DNA of 64,000 nt from an uncultured Prochlorococcus sp. (GCA_902573565.1 CACGKI010000008.1:1-64000), one strand, 5' to 3'. Positions 34,178 through 43,505 are shown, counted from the stretch's first letter. The notes: generated from the letters alone by a model not told the origin. Numbers and translations: made by a program.

Positions 34178-35287
34178 TTAAATCTCAAATCTATCTAAAC
34201 TAAATTTTTCTAAAAAGTTTTTTTCTATTTCTTTGAGACTTTTATTTTGAACTATTTTTAAAAGAAGATCACTTGTTATTGCAGAAAATAAAACTCCATT
34301 TCTGTAATGTCCTGTAGCTATAAAAAGGTTTTCAATTTTTGATTTTCCAATTATTGGTTTAAGATCTGGAGTGCAAGGTCTAAATCCCCACCAATGTTCC
34401 ATTTGTGGCCAATTAATAGCTTCTGGTAATAATGAGTTAATGCCTTCTTGCAGTTGTTTGATCCCATTAGGAGTATTACCCTGATTAAATTTTGAATCTT
34501 TTTCAACTGTCGCTCCAACTATAATAAGTCCATCATCGCGAGGAACCAGATAAGTTTTTGGACCAAAAATAACTCTTTTCAAAAAATTTGTTGGTCCTTG
34601 TATTGATAGCATTTGTCCCTTTACAGGAAAGACTGGAATCTTATTAAAAATTTTTTTACTCCAAGCACCACTGCAAATAATTGCTTTCTCGCAGTTAATC
34701 TTTTTTAGTTCCCCAGTAGCACATAAAACTGTTGCACCAGTAATTTTGTTCTTTTCTAATGTCAAATCCTTTACTTCTGATCCTTCTTGAAATTCGACTC
34801 CATGCAAGGAGCATGCTCTCTCAAGAGCACGCATTAGTCTTCTTCGGTTATCTATTTGACCATCTTGTTCAAAAAGTAAACCATGTTTCCAAATAGAATT
34901 AATTCCATTAATTTCTGTTTGAAGATCTTTGTGATTTAAATATTTTCCATATTCATAAGTGGGAAACTCTTCAAGATCTTCTTTATTTGTAAAAGGAACT
35001 ACTATGCCACATTTTTTTAAACCGCATTTGATATTACTATCTTGTTCAATATTTTTTATCCACTTTGGAATTAGACTTTGACTTGCTTGGCCAAATTTTA
35101 GTAATTCATCTTCGAGTCCCTCGGCATGAGTAGCTAACATTCCTGCAGCAACAAATCCTGCTGATTCATTTCTGTTTTTGCTTAAAACTAAAACTTTGAA
35201 GTTATTTCGTGAAAATTCATAAGCAATAGATAAACCTATAAGCCCACCGCCAATAATTAATATTGAATTTTTTGTTTCTTGTGTCAT
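34178..35287 (-). CDS. thiO: FAD-dependent glycine oxidase
   Basis: GGGLIGLSIAYE dinucleotide fold, WGFRPCTPDLKPIIG, ATGHYRNGVLFSA. Confidence 0.88.
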   Translation of the reverse strand: MTQETKNSILIIGGGLIGLSIAYEFSRNNFKVLVLSKNRNESAGFVAAGMLATHAEGLEDELLKFGQASQSLIPKWIKNIEQDSNIKCGLKKCGIVVPFTNKEDLEEFPTYEYGKYLNHKDLQTEINGINSIWKHGLLFEQDGQIDNRRRLMRALERACSLHGVEFQEGSEVKDLTLEKNKITGATVLCATGELKKINCEKAIICSGAWSKKIFNKIPVFPVKGQMLSIQGPTNFLKRVIFGPKTYLVPRDDGLIIVGATVEKDSKFNQGNTPNGIKQLQEGINSLLPEAINWPQMEHWWGFRPCTPDLKPIIGKSKIENLFIATGHYRNGVLFSAITSDLLLKIVQNKSLKEIEKNFLEKFSLDRFEI

Positions 35288-35366
35288 TTAATAATTAATA
35301 TTTTTATTTGTGTTTTGGTCCTCTTTTCCTTTATATCCAATAATATTAATAAAGAGACTTTTGATA

Positions 35367-36839
35367 ATGAACAATTTAGAATCTTGGGAAGCTGTGATTG
35401 GTTTGGAAACTCATGTACAGCTTAATACGAAAAGTAAAATATTCACATCTGCGTCGACAGCTTTTGGGGATGCTCCTAATACGCATATAGATCCTGTAGT
35501 TTGTGGGTTACCAGGAACTCTGCCAGTTTTGAATGAGACTGTTCTTGAGTATGCTGTAAAAACTTCTTTAGCATTAAATTTACATGTTGCAGAACATTGT
35601 AAATTTGATAGAAAACAATATTTTTATCCTGATCTTCCAAAAAATTATCAAATTTCACAATTTGATGAGCCACTTGCAGAAAATGGCTGGCTAGAAGTTG
35701 AAATAATTGAAAAGGGTAAAGAACCTTATATCAAAAAGATTGGTATAGAAAGGCTACATATGGAAGAAGACGCGGGGAAACTAGTCCATTCAGGTAGTGA
35801 CAGATTGGCTGGTTCTAAGTATTCTTTAGTTGATTACAATCGTGCAGGAATAGCACTTTGTGAGATTGTAAGTAAGCCAGATATTAGATCAGGTAAAGAG
35901 GCATCTGAATATGCTTCAGAGATTAGAAGAACAGTTAGATATCTAGGAGTATCAGACGGAAATATGCAAGAGGGTTCTTTGCGATGTGATGTCAATATTT
36001 CAGTTAGAAAAGGACCTAATGCTCCTTTTGGTACCAAAGTGGAAATAAAGAATATGAATTCATTTTCTGCAATTCAAAAGGCTTGTGATTATGAAATAGC
36101 CAGACAAATAGAAGTTTATGAAAATGGAGGAAAAATTTTCCAAGAAACAAGGTTATGGGATGAAGCTAAGCAATTAACAAAAAGTATGAGAATGAAAGAA
36201 GGGAGCAGTGACTATAGATATTTTCCTGATCCTGACTTAGGACCAATTGAAATTACAAAAGCCCAAAAAGAAATATGGTTAAAAGAACTTCCAGAACTAC
36301 CTTCAAAGAAAAGAAATAAATACGTAAGTGAATTTGGGTTATCTGCATATGATGCAAGGGTAATTTCTGATGAAATTAACATGGCAAACTTTTTTGAAGA
36401 AACAGTAGCTAATGGTGTCGATGCCAAACTAGCCTCAAATTGGGTAACAAGTGATATTGTTGGTTATTTAAAAGCAAATAAACTTAGTTTTATTGAATTA
36501 AAACTTAGTCCTGAAAATCTTGCTGAAATGATTAGCATGATTTCAAATAACACTATCAGTGGAAAAATTGCAAAAGAAATTTTACCTGAACTAATTCAAA
36601 AAAATATCTCTCCGAAAAAATTAGTTGAAGAAAAAGGGTTAGCTATGATATCTGATTCTTCAAGTATTTTACCAATAATTGATGAACTTATAACTGAACA
36701 TCCAAATGAGTTTCAAGCATTTAGAAATGGTAAAACCAAATTACTTGGTTTTTTTGTTGGTCAACTAATGAAAAGAACAAAAGGTAAAGCCGACCCTAAA
36801 CTTGCAAATAAACTTCTTGCAGAAAAATTGAAAAGCTAA
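35367..36839 (+). CDS. gatB: Asp/Glu-tRNA(Asn/Gln) amidotransferase subunit B; start placed at 35367
   Basis: WEAVIGLETHVQLNTKSKIFT, GLPGTLPVLN, MEEDAGK. Confidence 0.96.
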   Translation: MNNLESWEAVIGLETHVQLNTKSKIFTSASTAFGDAPNTHIDPVVCGLPGTLPVLNETVLEYAVKTSLALNLHVAEHCKFDRKQYFYPDLPKNYQISQFDEPLAENGWLEVEIIEKGKEPYIKKIGIERLHMEEDAGKLVHSGSDRLAGSKYSLVDYNRAGIALCEIVSKPDIRSGKEASEYASEIRRTVRYLGVSDGNMQEGSLRCDVNISVRKGPNAPFGTKVEIKNMNSFSAIQKACDYEIARQIEVYENGGKIFQETRLWDEAKQLTKSMRMKEGSSDYRYFPDPDLGPIEITKAQKEIWLKELPELPSKKRNKYVSEFGLSAYDARVISDEINMANFFEETVANGVDAKLASNWVTSDIVGYLKANKLSFIELKLSPENLAEMISMISNNTISGKIAKEILPELIQKNISPKKLVEEKGLAMISDSSSILPIIDELITEHPNEFQAFRNGKTKLLGFFVGQLMKRTKGKADPKLANKLLAEKLKS

Positions 36840-36843
36840 AGCT

Positions 36844-37461
36844 TCAAAGAAGCTCTTTTACTGTATCGATCCATTTATTTTGATCATCTGAATTATCTAA
36901 AATAATGTCTGAAAATTTTCTTTTTTCTTCAAAATTTAGTTGAAAATTTATAATCTCATATGCTTCTTTTTCGTTAATTTTATCTCGTGTCATAAGTCTT
37001 TGTTTTTGAGTTTCTACAGGACATTTAACTAACCATATTTCAGTGCAAATATCTTTAAAATTTGCCTCAAATAGTAAAGGAATAACCAATAATATAGTGT
37101 CATTATTTTCGTATTGACTGCATTCTTCTATCATTCTTTCTTTAATCAAAGGATGAAGCAATGCTTCAATCCATTCTTTAATTTCTGAATTGTTAAAAAT
37201 AATTTTTTTTAAAAGTGTTCTATTTATTGCTTTTTCTGTATTGTTCTTATTATCAATAATTTGGTTTCCAAAATATTCCAAAATCTTTTTATATCCATAT
37301 GTGTTTGGTTTAATTAATTCTCTTGATAAATTATCTGCATCTAATATTGGAATGTTTTTATGTTTTCTAATGTAATTTGTTATTGTTGATTTCCCACTGG
37401 CAATACCTCCCGTTAAACCAATCCTTCTTTGGTTATTTTTTAATTTTTGAACAATATCCAT
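36844..37461 (-). CDS. coaE: Dephospho-CoA kinase
   Basis: GLTGGIASGKST P-loop, VIPLLFE. Confidence 0.94.
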   Translation of the reverse strand: MDIVQKLKNNQRRIGLTGGIASGKSTITNYIRKHKNIPILDADNLSRELIKPNTYGYKKILEYFGNQIIDNKNNTEKAINRTLLKKIIFNNSEIKEWIEALLHPLIKERMIEECSQYENNDTILLVIPLLFEANFKDICTEIWLVKCPVETQKQRLMTRDKINEKEAYEIINFQLNFEEKRKFSDIILDNSDDQNKWIDTVKELL

Positions 37462-37537
37462 ATATTTAATAATAATCTAATTATCTGTTTCTTTAGTATT
37501 CAAGAGAAGTTAGTATGAATTAAAATATAAAAAAAGA

Positions 37538-38776
37538 TTGAGCCAGTCTGATCCCATTTGGTCGTTTGTTGATGAAGGTAATGAAACACCTGAAGGGTTT
37601 CTTTTTGCTGGAATATCTGCTGGATTAAAAGCTTCTAATAAAAAAGATTTAGCACTTATATTTGCTCCTAAAGGAAGCATTTTTAGTGGGATGTTTACTC
37701 AATCAATAGTTCGGGCTTCTTGTGTTGATATTTGTGAAGAAAGGATTAAAAAATCTTCAGGTTTTGTACGAGCAATTCTTATTAACTCTGGTCAAGCAAA
37801 TGCATGTACAGGAAATCTTGGAATGCAACATTTTCAAATTGCTACAGCAGAGATTGCAGAACTTTTAGGAATAAGTGAAGAAGAAGTCTTAATGTGTTCA
37901 ACGGGTGTAATTGGTGTTCCCATAAAGATAAATGATTTAGTAAAAAATTTACCTAATTTAGTTAGCGATTTAAAAGTTAATAATTTTCAAAATGCAGCAG
38001 AAGCAATTTTAACAACTGATTTGACTTTGAAAAAAGTTTTAATAGAGACGATTATTCAAGGTAGAAAGATAAAAATAGCAGGATTTGCAAAAGGTTCAGG
38101 AATGATTTACCCCAATATGGCTACAATGCTTGCTTTCCTAACCTGTGATGCGAGTATACAAAAAGAGGAATGGGATAAAATGATTGCTGTTGCGGTTAAA
38201 AAATCTTTTAATGCAATATCAGTTGATGGAGAGACAAGCACAAACGATTCTTTTGTTGGAATAAATGCAGGAGAGAAAATTGAAAAAAGGTTTTTCCCAA
38301 TTATTCAAAAAGGGATTGATATTGTATGTCAAAATTTGGCAAAAAATATTGCAAGGGATGGAGAGGGAGCAAATTGTTTATTAGAAGTTTTGGTTAAAGG
38401 AGCAAAAAACACAGATGAAGCAATTATGCTCGCGAAATCTATCTGTAATTCTTCTTTAGTAAAAACTGCCATACATGGCTGTGATCCGAATTGGGGAAGA
38501 ATAATTTCTGCTGCAGGTAACTCTGGAGTTAAATTTAACTTAAATGACATTGATTTGTTTATAGGTAATGCTCAGATTTTGGAAAAGGGCAAGTTAAATA
38601 AATATGATCCACAAAAAGTCTCAGATTATATTAAGTCTAGAATGAAAGGTAGATATTTAGTTGACGATATTGTAGAAATTATGATTAATCTAAATTCTGG
38701 CGAATCGAAAGGTATTGCTTGGGGGTGCGATCTTTCTAAAAAGTATGTTGAAATAAATAGCGAATATACTACCTAA
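37538..38776 (+). CDS. argJ: Bifunctional ornithine acetyltransferase / N-acetylglutamate synthase; TTG start
   Basis: KGSGMIYPNMATMLAFLTCDA self-cleavage motif, NSGQANACTG. Confidence 0.95.
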   Translation: MSQSDPIWSFVDEGNETPEGFLFAGISAGLKASNKKDLALIFAPKGSIFSGMFTQSIVRASCVDICEERIKKSSGFVRAILINSGQANACTGNLGMQHFQIATAEIAELLGISEEEVLMCSTGVIGVPIKINDLVKNLPNLVSDLKVNNFQNAAEAILTTDLTLKKVLIETIIQGRKIKIAGFAKGSGMIYPNMATMLAFLTCDASIQKEEWDKMIAVAVKKSFNAISVDGETSTNDSFVGINAGEKIEKRFFPIIQKGIDIVCQNLAKNIARDGEGANCLLEVLVKGAKNTDEAIMLAKSICNSSLVKTAIHGCDPNWGRIISAAGNSGVKFNLNDIDLFIGNAQILEKGKLNKYDPQKVSDYIKSRMKGRYLVDDIVEIMINLNSGESKGIAWGCDLSKKYVEINSEYTT

Positions 38777-38858
38777 CCTCAAATCCATTCCCAGGTAATT
38801 GTTTTAAGAGATGGTTTTTTATGATACCACTTTTGTACCACTAAATTAGTAACGTAAA

Positions 38859-39377
38859 TTATTTAAATTTACCAGAAATCATAAATGAACTGATAATTTC
38901 GTTTTCATATAATTTCTCAAATTTTTCCTGAGTTAATGCTTTTAAACTTTTCTCCAATTTTGTGTTTAGCGAATAAGCTTTGATGTTGTATTGATGTTCA
39001 TTTTTTGGTGGGCAAGGACCAAAATATTTTTTACTTCTATCACTGTTTTTCCCTGCAACTCCAATGCCAACTTTTCCATATTTAACTTCTTTTAAATACT
39101 TTGTTTCAGGAGGAATATCTGACAATATCCAATGTACCCAAGTTTTTCCAACGACTTTTTTTGCATCAGGATCATCCATTATTAGGACGATTGATTGCGC
39201 ATTTTGAGGGACATTTGAAAAATTTATTGGTATGGATATGTCTTTCCCACCGTTGTACTTACATCCATATTTTTTAGGTATTGTCTCTCCATCTTTAAAT
39301 GCAGGTGAACTGATCTCGATTGCGGAGGTACTAATGGGTAATAAAGATATCAAAATTAATAATAAAAACTTCAACAT
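38859..39377 (-). CDS. YbhB/YbcL family (PEBP-like) protein with signal peptide
   Basis: IVLIMDDPDA...WVHWILSDIP and PKNEHQYNIKAYSL. Confidence 0.88.
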   Translation of the reverse strand: MLKFLLLILISLLPISTSAIEISSPAFKDGETIPKKYGCKYNGGKDISIPINFSNVPQNAQSIVLIMDDPDAKKVVGKTWVHWILSDIPPETKYLKEVKYGKVGIGVAGKNSDRSKKYFGPCPPKNEHQYNIKAYSLNTKLEKSLKALTQEKFEKLYENEIISSFMISGKFK

Positions 39378-39557
39378 AATGAAATTATTTTTTATTATTT
39401 TTGCACGAATTTGAATATTTAGAAAAGTAATCTAAATTTTTTTTCAGAACAGTATCATTTTTTCTATAAAATCCTTAACTGGCATATGTGTCGATAAAGT
39501 AACATTTCATTCGAACTTTTCACGATAGTAGAATTTATGTCATATTTTATTTATGTG

Positions 39558-39646
39558 TGTAGGAGTGGTTTTATTGAATTAATGGAAACAAGGAAACATT
39601 TGATTCAATAAAATCAATTTGACCTCTAGAAATAGAGGTCTTTTTT
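39558..39646 (+). ncRNA. Yfr2/Cyano-1-like small RNA
   Basis: Stem TTTTATTGAATT (39569-39580) / GATTCAATAAAA (39602-39613) enclosing GGAAACAAGGAAACA, then hairpin GACCTCTAGAAATAGAGGTC plus TTTTTT. 5' end approximate. Confidence 0.8.
39621..39646 (+). terminator. Rho-independent terminator of the Yfr2-like RNA
   Basis: GACCTCTAgaaaTAGAGGTC perfect hairpin followed by TTTTTT. Confidence 0.85.
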
Positions 39647-39792
39647 ATTCTCAAAAAAAGTTAGAAAATATCATCACCTACTGCCAATTTTATTAACTAT
39701 CTATTTTTATAATCCCAAAGTCTAGATTTTAATCATTAATAATTTTTTATCCTAATAACTTTATATTCAAAATAAAGCAGATTTACAAATTA

Positions 39793-40032
39793 CTAAAATT
39801 TAAGTAAATCCATAGGTAGATAATCATTTATATAAAGGAACAAAATTGTTAAGGTTCCAATTACAGAGCCTATAAAACCCCCAAAAAAATTAACTAATAC
39901 TCCAGATTGTGTAATAATTTTTTCTTCGGTTTTCTCTTCTTCAAAATCAGGGTTATCAACTACTTTTAAGCGCTGATTGGTTTTTGGTTGTTTAAGTTGT
40001 TGGTGTCGGATAAGGGCTTCGAAATCAGGCAT
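39793..40032 (-). CDS. Small protein with one TM segment; start placed at internal ATG 40032
   Basis: MPDFEALIRHQQLKQPKTNQRLK... VNFFGGFIGSVIGTLTILFLYI; overlaps the end of the upstream parA-like gene. Confidence 0.55.
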   Translation of the reverse strand: MPDFEALIRHQQLKQPKTNQRLKVVDNPDFEEEKTEEKIITQSGVLVNFFGGFIGSVIGTLTILFLYINDYLPMDLLKF

Positions 40033-40637
40033 GGAATTTGTGATGCAATTGAACAATAAGCAGACCAGCCCGTCATTCGACGAGGATCTGATCTGCCTAA
40101 ATCGTCTACAGCTTCAAATACAGCATTACCCGAGGCTTCTGCTTTATCAAACGCTGAAAGTAATGGTATAAATGTATCAAAAACATATAAACCAAAGTTT
40201 TCTAGAGCTGCTTTGGCTTGTTGCGCTGCTTTTTGCTGTCTAAAATCAACTTTAACTATCACTACTGCATGGTTAACTTTTAAGTTGCTTAATAAATTAG
40301 CCAGTTCAACAGTTAACTCTACTGATCTTGCTTTTGCAGTTGTAGGTAAGATAACTAAATCTGAACCGTATGCTAAGTGTTTAAGTTCTTCTGTATCACT
40401 ACTAGCCTGTCCATCAGTTATTACGATTTCTGATGATCTTGATGCTTTAGCAGCTGAACTGACGGGGAAAACTGGGAATGGAAGATTGCCTCTTGATGAG
40501 TATGCTAAAGCAGATCTATTCTTGTCGGCATCGACTATGCAAACTTTTTTACCTTCAGAATGCCAAACACTAGCAAGGTGAATACTTGTGCAGGTTTTGG
40601 CTACTCCCCCTTTCTGTCCGCAAACGGTAATGAACAA
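39966..40637 (-). CDS. ParA/MinD-like P-loop ATPase
   Basis: Deviant Walker A CGQKGGVAKTCTS; VCIVDADKNRSAL. Confidence 0.88.
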   Translation of the reverse strand: MFITVCGQKGGVAKTCTSIHLASVWHSEGKKVCIVDADKNRSALAYSSRGNLPFPVFPVSSAAKASRSSEIVITDGQASSDTEELKHLAYGSDLVILPTTAKARSVELTVELANLLSNLKVNHAVVIVKVDFRQQKAAQQAKAALENFGLYVFDTFIPLLSAFDKAEASGNAVFEAVDDLGRSDPRRMTGWSAYCSIASQIPCLISKPLSDTNNLNNQKPISA

Positions 40638-40788
40638 TTTTTTATTTTTATTTCTCTTACTTTGGAGAATAATTTCTTAATGTCAAGAGAAAGAGAATGT
40701 TAATGCTTTAAAACTTATTTTTTGAAATATTTTTAAGACGTTAATATTTTTAGATATCCTGATAAAGTTCTTTATTTAACATAGGCTA

Positions 40789-41751
40789 GTGAAGAAAAGA
40801 ATTGGATTAGGTACTTGGTCTTGGGGGAATAAGTTTTTTTGGAATTACAAATCTACAAATGATGATGATTTACGTGAGACATATGATGAAGCGATACGAA
40901 GAGGTTTTGATCTAATTGATACTGCAGATTCTTACGGTACCGGGAATCTTCAGGGTAGAAGTGAATCATTAATAGGAAAATTTTTACTTAATACTCCCTC
41001 TTCAAAGAAAAAAAGAATTCAAGTAGCAACCAAACTTGCACCTTATCCCTGGAGAATCGGTGAAAGAGGTTTTAATAAACCTTTTTTGAAAAGTTTAGAG
41101 AGACTTAATAATAAATTAGACATAGTGCAATTACATTGGTCAACTGCAAAATATAATCCATGGCAGGAATTAGGGCTATTGAATAATCTTTGCGACTTAA
41201 AAGCTCAAGGCTTTGATTTTCAAATCGGCTTATCAAATATAGGTCCTCAAAGGTTAAAAAAATTAATTAATTTTTTGGCAAAAAGAGATCAAAAGCTAAA
41301 AAGCGTTCAGATACAGTTTTCTTTACTTGCTCCCGATTTAAAAAAACAATATCAGGTAAAAGAAGTTTGTGAAGAAAATAATATTGATTTCATTGCTTAT
41401 AGTCCATTGTCCTTTGGAATACTTTGTATTGATCCAGATAAAGAAGAAAATAAAGAAAAAAGTTTTATTCGTAATGCTTTGTTTGAAAACTATAAAAAAC
41501 CAACATATGAATTGAGGAGGTGTTTAAAAAGGATTGCGAATAAAAGATCAGTTTCTCAAGCTCAAGTAGCAATTAATTGGTGTTGTTATCAAGGAACTAT
41601 TCCACTAGTTGGAATGAGAAAAAAATCTCAAGTTATTGATGTATCCAATGTATTCAAATGGAATTTAAATGAAAATGAATTTAAGGTACTTCAGGAAGTT
41701 TCAAAAAAATGTTTCAAAAAAATGCCGAAAAATCCTTTTTCGAGTATTTAA
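40789..41751 (+). CDS. Aldo/keto reductase; GTG start
   Basis: GLGTWSWGN, FDLIDTADSYG, IGLSN, AYSPLSFG. Confidence 0.9.
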   Translation: MKKRIGLGTWSWGNKFFWNYKSTNDDDLRETYDEAIRRGFDLIDTADSYGTGNLQGRSESLIGKFLLNTPSSKKKRIQVATKLAPYPWRIGERGFNKPFLKSLERLNNKLDIVQLHWSTAKYNPWQELGLLNNLCDLKAQGFDFQIGLSNIGPQRLKKLINFLAKRDQKLKSVQIQFSLLAPDLKKQYQVKEVCEENNIDFIAYSPLSFGILCIDPDKEENKEKSFIRNALFENYKKPTYELRRCLKRIANKRSVSQAQVAINWCCYQGTIPLVGMRKKSQVIDVSNVFKWNLNENEFKVLQEVSKKCFKKMPKNPFSSI

Positions 41752-41760
41752 ATTAAATTT

Positions 41761-41898
41761 TTAAATTGATATCTTCTTACTTTTTTTTATTTGATACCCA
41801 CTATTCCATAGTTCAGTTGGAAATTTTTCTCCAGTGAATCTAATAACTTTAGGTTTGAGATTTATTATCAAGTCATTTAGTTTTTTATTAGGGTGCAT
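41761..41898 (-). CDS. Small basic ORF, 45 aa (below track cutoff)
   Basis: My translation: MHPNKKLNDLIINLKPKVIRFTGEKFPTELWNSGYQIKKSKKISI*. Confidence 0.4.
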   Translation of the reverse strand: MHPNKKLNDLIINLKPKVIRFTGEKFPTELWNSGYQIKKSKKISI

Positions 41899-42054
41899 TT
41901 TGAAAGATTGTAGTTTTAAATAAGATAAATTAATTTCAAACTTATTTTTTAAGTATTTATACTTACAAAATAAAAAAAATTCTTTTTAATACAAGTAATT
42001 GCAGCAATTTTTACACACCAATTAATTATCTACTACAACTTCTTAGTTAACTTA

Positions 42055-42079
42055 AAAAAGTGGAGTCCTTCCAGACTCC
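42055..42079 (-). terminator. Terminator-like hairpin at the end of the tmRNA gene
   Basis: Minus strand GGAGTC-TGGAAG-GACTCC followed by ACTTTTTT. Confidence 0.65.
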
Positions 42080-42320
42080 GCGTATCATTTGGTTGATAAG
42101 GCTGATATGACCCCATCTCCTTTAGGATCAAGCAGCAACTGGTGCTGTTTGACGGGAGAAACTAACGATTTTGTTAGCGTTTGTGTTTTTGCTCTAACCG
42201 AGCCAGCTTCAGTCACCTTCCTTATGCCCCGTCGAAACCATTACAACCCCAAAAGTGGAGTTGAGCGGAATCGAACCGCTGTCCGAAACATCGGTTGAGA
42301 TCACCTAGTCCAATTGGACA
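42060..42320 (-). ncRNA. ssrA: Circularly permuted tmRNA gene (two-piece type): acceptor piece then coding piece
   Basis: Minus strand: ...GACAGCGGTTCGATTCCGCTCAACTCCA | CTTTT | GGGGTTGTAATGGTTTCGACGGGGC...; tag ORF 42178-42128 reads ANKIVSFSRQTAPVAA*. Ends approximate. Confidence 0.93.
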
Positions 42321-42326
42321 TTTATA
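42321..42326 (-). promoter_or_regulatory. Candidate -10 element of the tmRNA gene
   Basis: TATAAA on the minus strand just upstream of the acceptor piece; motif-only. Confidence 0.35.
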
Positions 42327-42379
42327 TTCTGACAGGCAAAATGAGTATTGAATAGTTTTTTTATTAAGTTTTATCGTAT

Positions 42380-43504
42380 ATGAATGTAGTTGCATCAGTA
42401 CCAGAGGGACTGGAGAAATCTTTAGCTGAGGAAATTTCAAATTTAGGTGGATTTAATATTAATACTTATAGAAGATTTATTAATTTTGAATGTGATATTG
42501 AAACTTTTTATAGAGTTCATTTTTACTCTAGGTTAGCTTTTCGTTTTTATAGAGAAATTGCAAGTTTTAATTGCTACGACAAGCAATCTTTATATGAGGG
42601 AGTCAGAGATTCATTTGATTGGTTAAATTGGTTGCACTTTGAAAAAACGTTTAATGTTCAAGTAACTGGAAAAACATCTTCTTTAAGTCATACACATTTC
42701 ACTGCACTTGAAGTAAAAAATTCTATAACTGATTTGCAAAAGGCAGTCTGGAATAAAAGATCAAATATTTCTTTAGATAATCCTGATTTTATAATTCATC
42801 TGCATTTGAATAATAATAAAGCTATTCTCAGTTTTCAAAGTAGTCTGGAAAGCTTACATAAACGAGGATATAGACCTGCAGTTGGAAATGCTCCATTAAA
42901 AGAAAATTTAGCTTCTGGATTGATAAATATGACTCAATGGAATGGCAAAGTCCCTTTAATTGATTTTATGTGCGGCTCAGGAACTTTTTTAATTGAGGCT
43001 GTTAATCAATTGCTTGAAGTCCCTATAAATATTGATCAAGTATATCTTTTTGAGAATTGGTTGGACTTTAAGAAAGACATCTATATTAAAGAAAAAAATA
43101 AGGCAAAAAATAAAATTATAAGTTACGAAAAAGTACCAACAATCATAGGCTGCGAAATTAATAAAAAAGTTTTTGAGCAGGCGAATGTGAACATATCATT
43201 GGCTGGACTTGAAAATTATATTGAACTTATAAATAGTGATTTTTTAGAACTCCAATTAAAATGCACACCAGGGATCATTTTATGTAATCCTCCATACGGT
43301 AAAAAATTGGGTGATGAAAATGAATTGATTCGCTTATATGAAAAAATGGGAATATTCCTAAAAAATAATTTTTCCGGTTGGGAATTTTGGCTGCTAAGTG
43401 GAAATCCAAAACTAACAAAATATTTGAAAATGAAATCTTCATTGAAAATTCCTGTTAGTAATGGGGGGATAGATTGTAGATGGATAAAGTATTTAATAAG
43501 GTAG
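42380..43504 (+). CDS. THUMP-domain class I methyltransferase (RlmL/K-like 23S rRNA guanine-N2 MTase)
   Basis: DFMCGSGTFLIEA and IILCNPPYGKKLG (NPPY) motifs. Confidence 0.9.
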   Translation: MNVVASVPEGLEKSLAEEISNLGGFNINTYRRFINFECDIETFYRVHFYSRLAFRFYREIASFNCYDKQSLYEGVRDSFDWLNWLHFEKTFNVQVTGKTSSLSHTHFTALEVKNSITDLQKAVWNKRSNISLDNPDFIIHLHLNNNKAILSFQSSLESLHKRGYRPAVGNAPLKENLASGLINMTQWNGKVPLIDFMCGSGTFLIEAVNQLLEVPINIDQVYLFENWLDFKKDIYIKEKNKAKNKIISYEKVPTIIGCEINKKVFEQANVNISLAGLENYIELINSDFLELQLKCTPGIILCNPPYGKKLGDENELIRLYEKMGIFLKNNFSGWEFWLLSGNPKLTKYLKMKSSLKIPVSNGGIDCRWIKYLIR

Positions 43505-43505
43505 T

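Noticed and set aside
39555-39566. A Yfr1 gene on the minus strand (CCACTCCTACACAC)
   Set aside because: The core motif has an extra nucleotide and no Yfr1-like hairpins flank it on that strand; better explained as the Yfr2 leader.
40213-40581. Track ORF (122 aa, +)
   Set aside because: Antisense to the ParA ATPase; no independent support.
42089-42298. Track ORF (69 aa, +) over the tmRNA locus
   Set aside because: Antisense to tmRNA structural elements, including the tag ORF and T arm; no protein features.
42222-42440. Track ORF (72 aa, -) over the tmRNA locus
   Set aside because: Frame runs through the tmRNA acceptor piece; coincidental.
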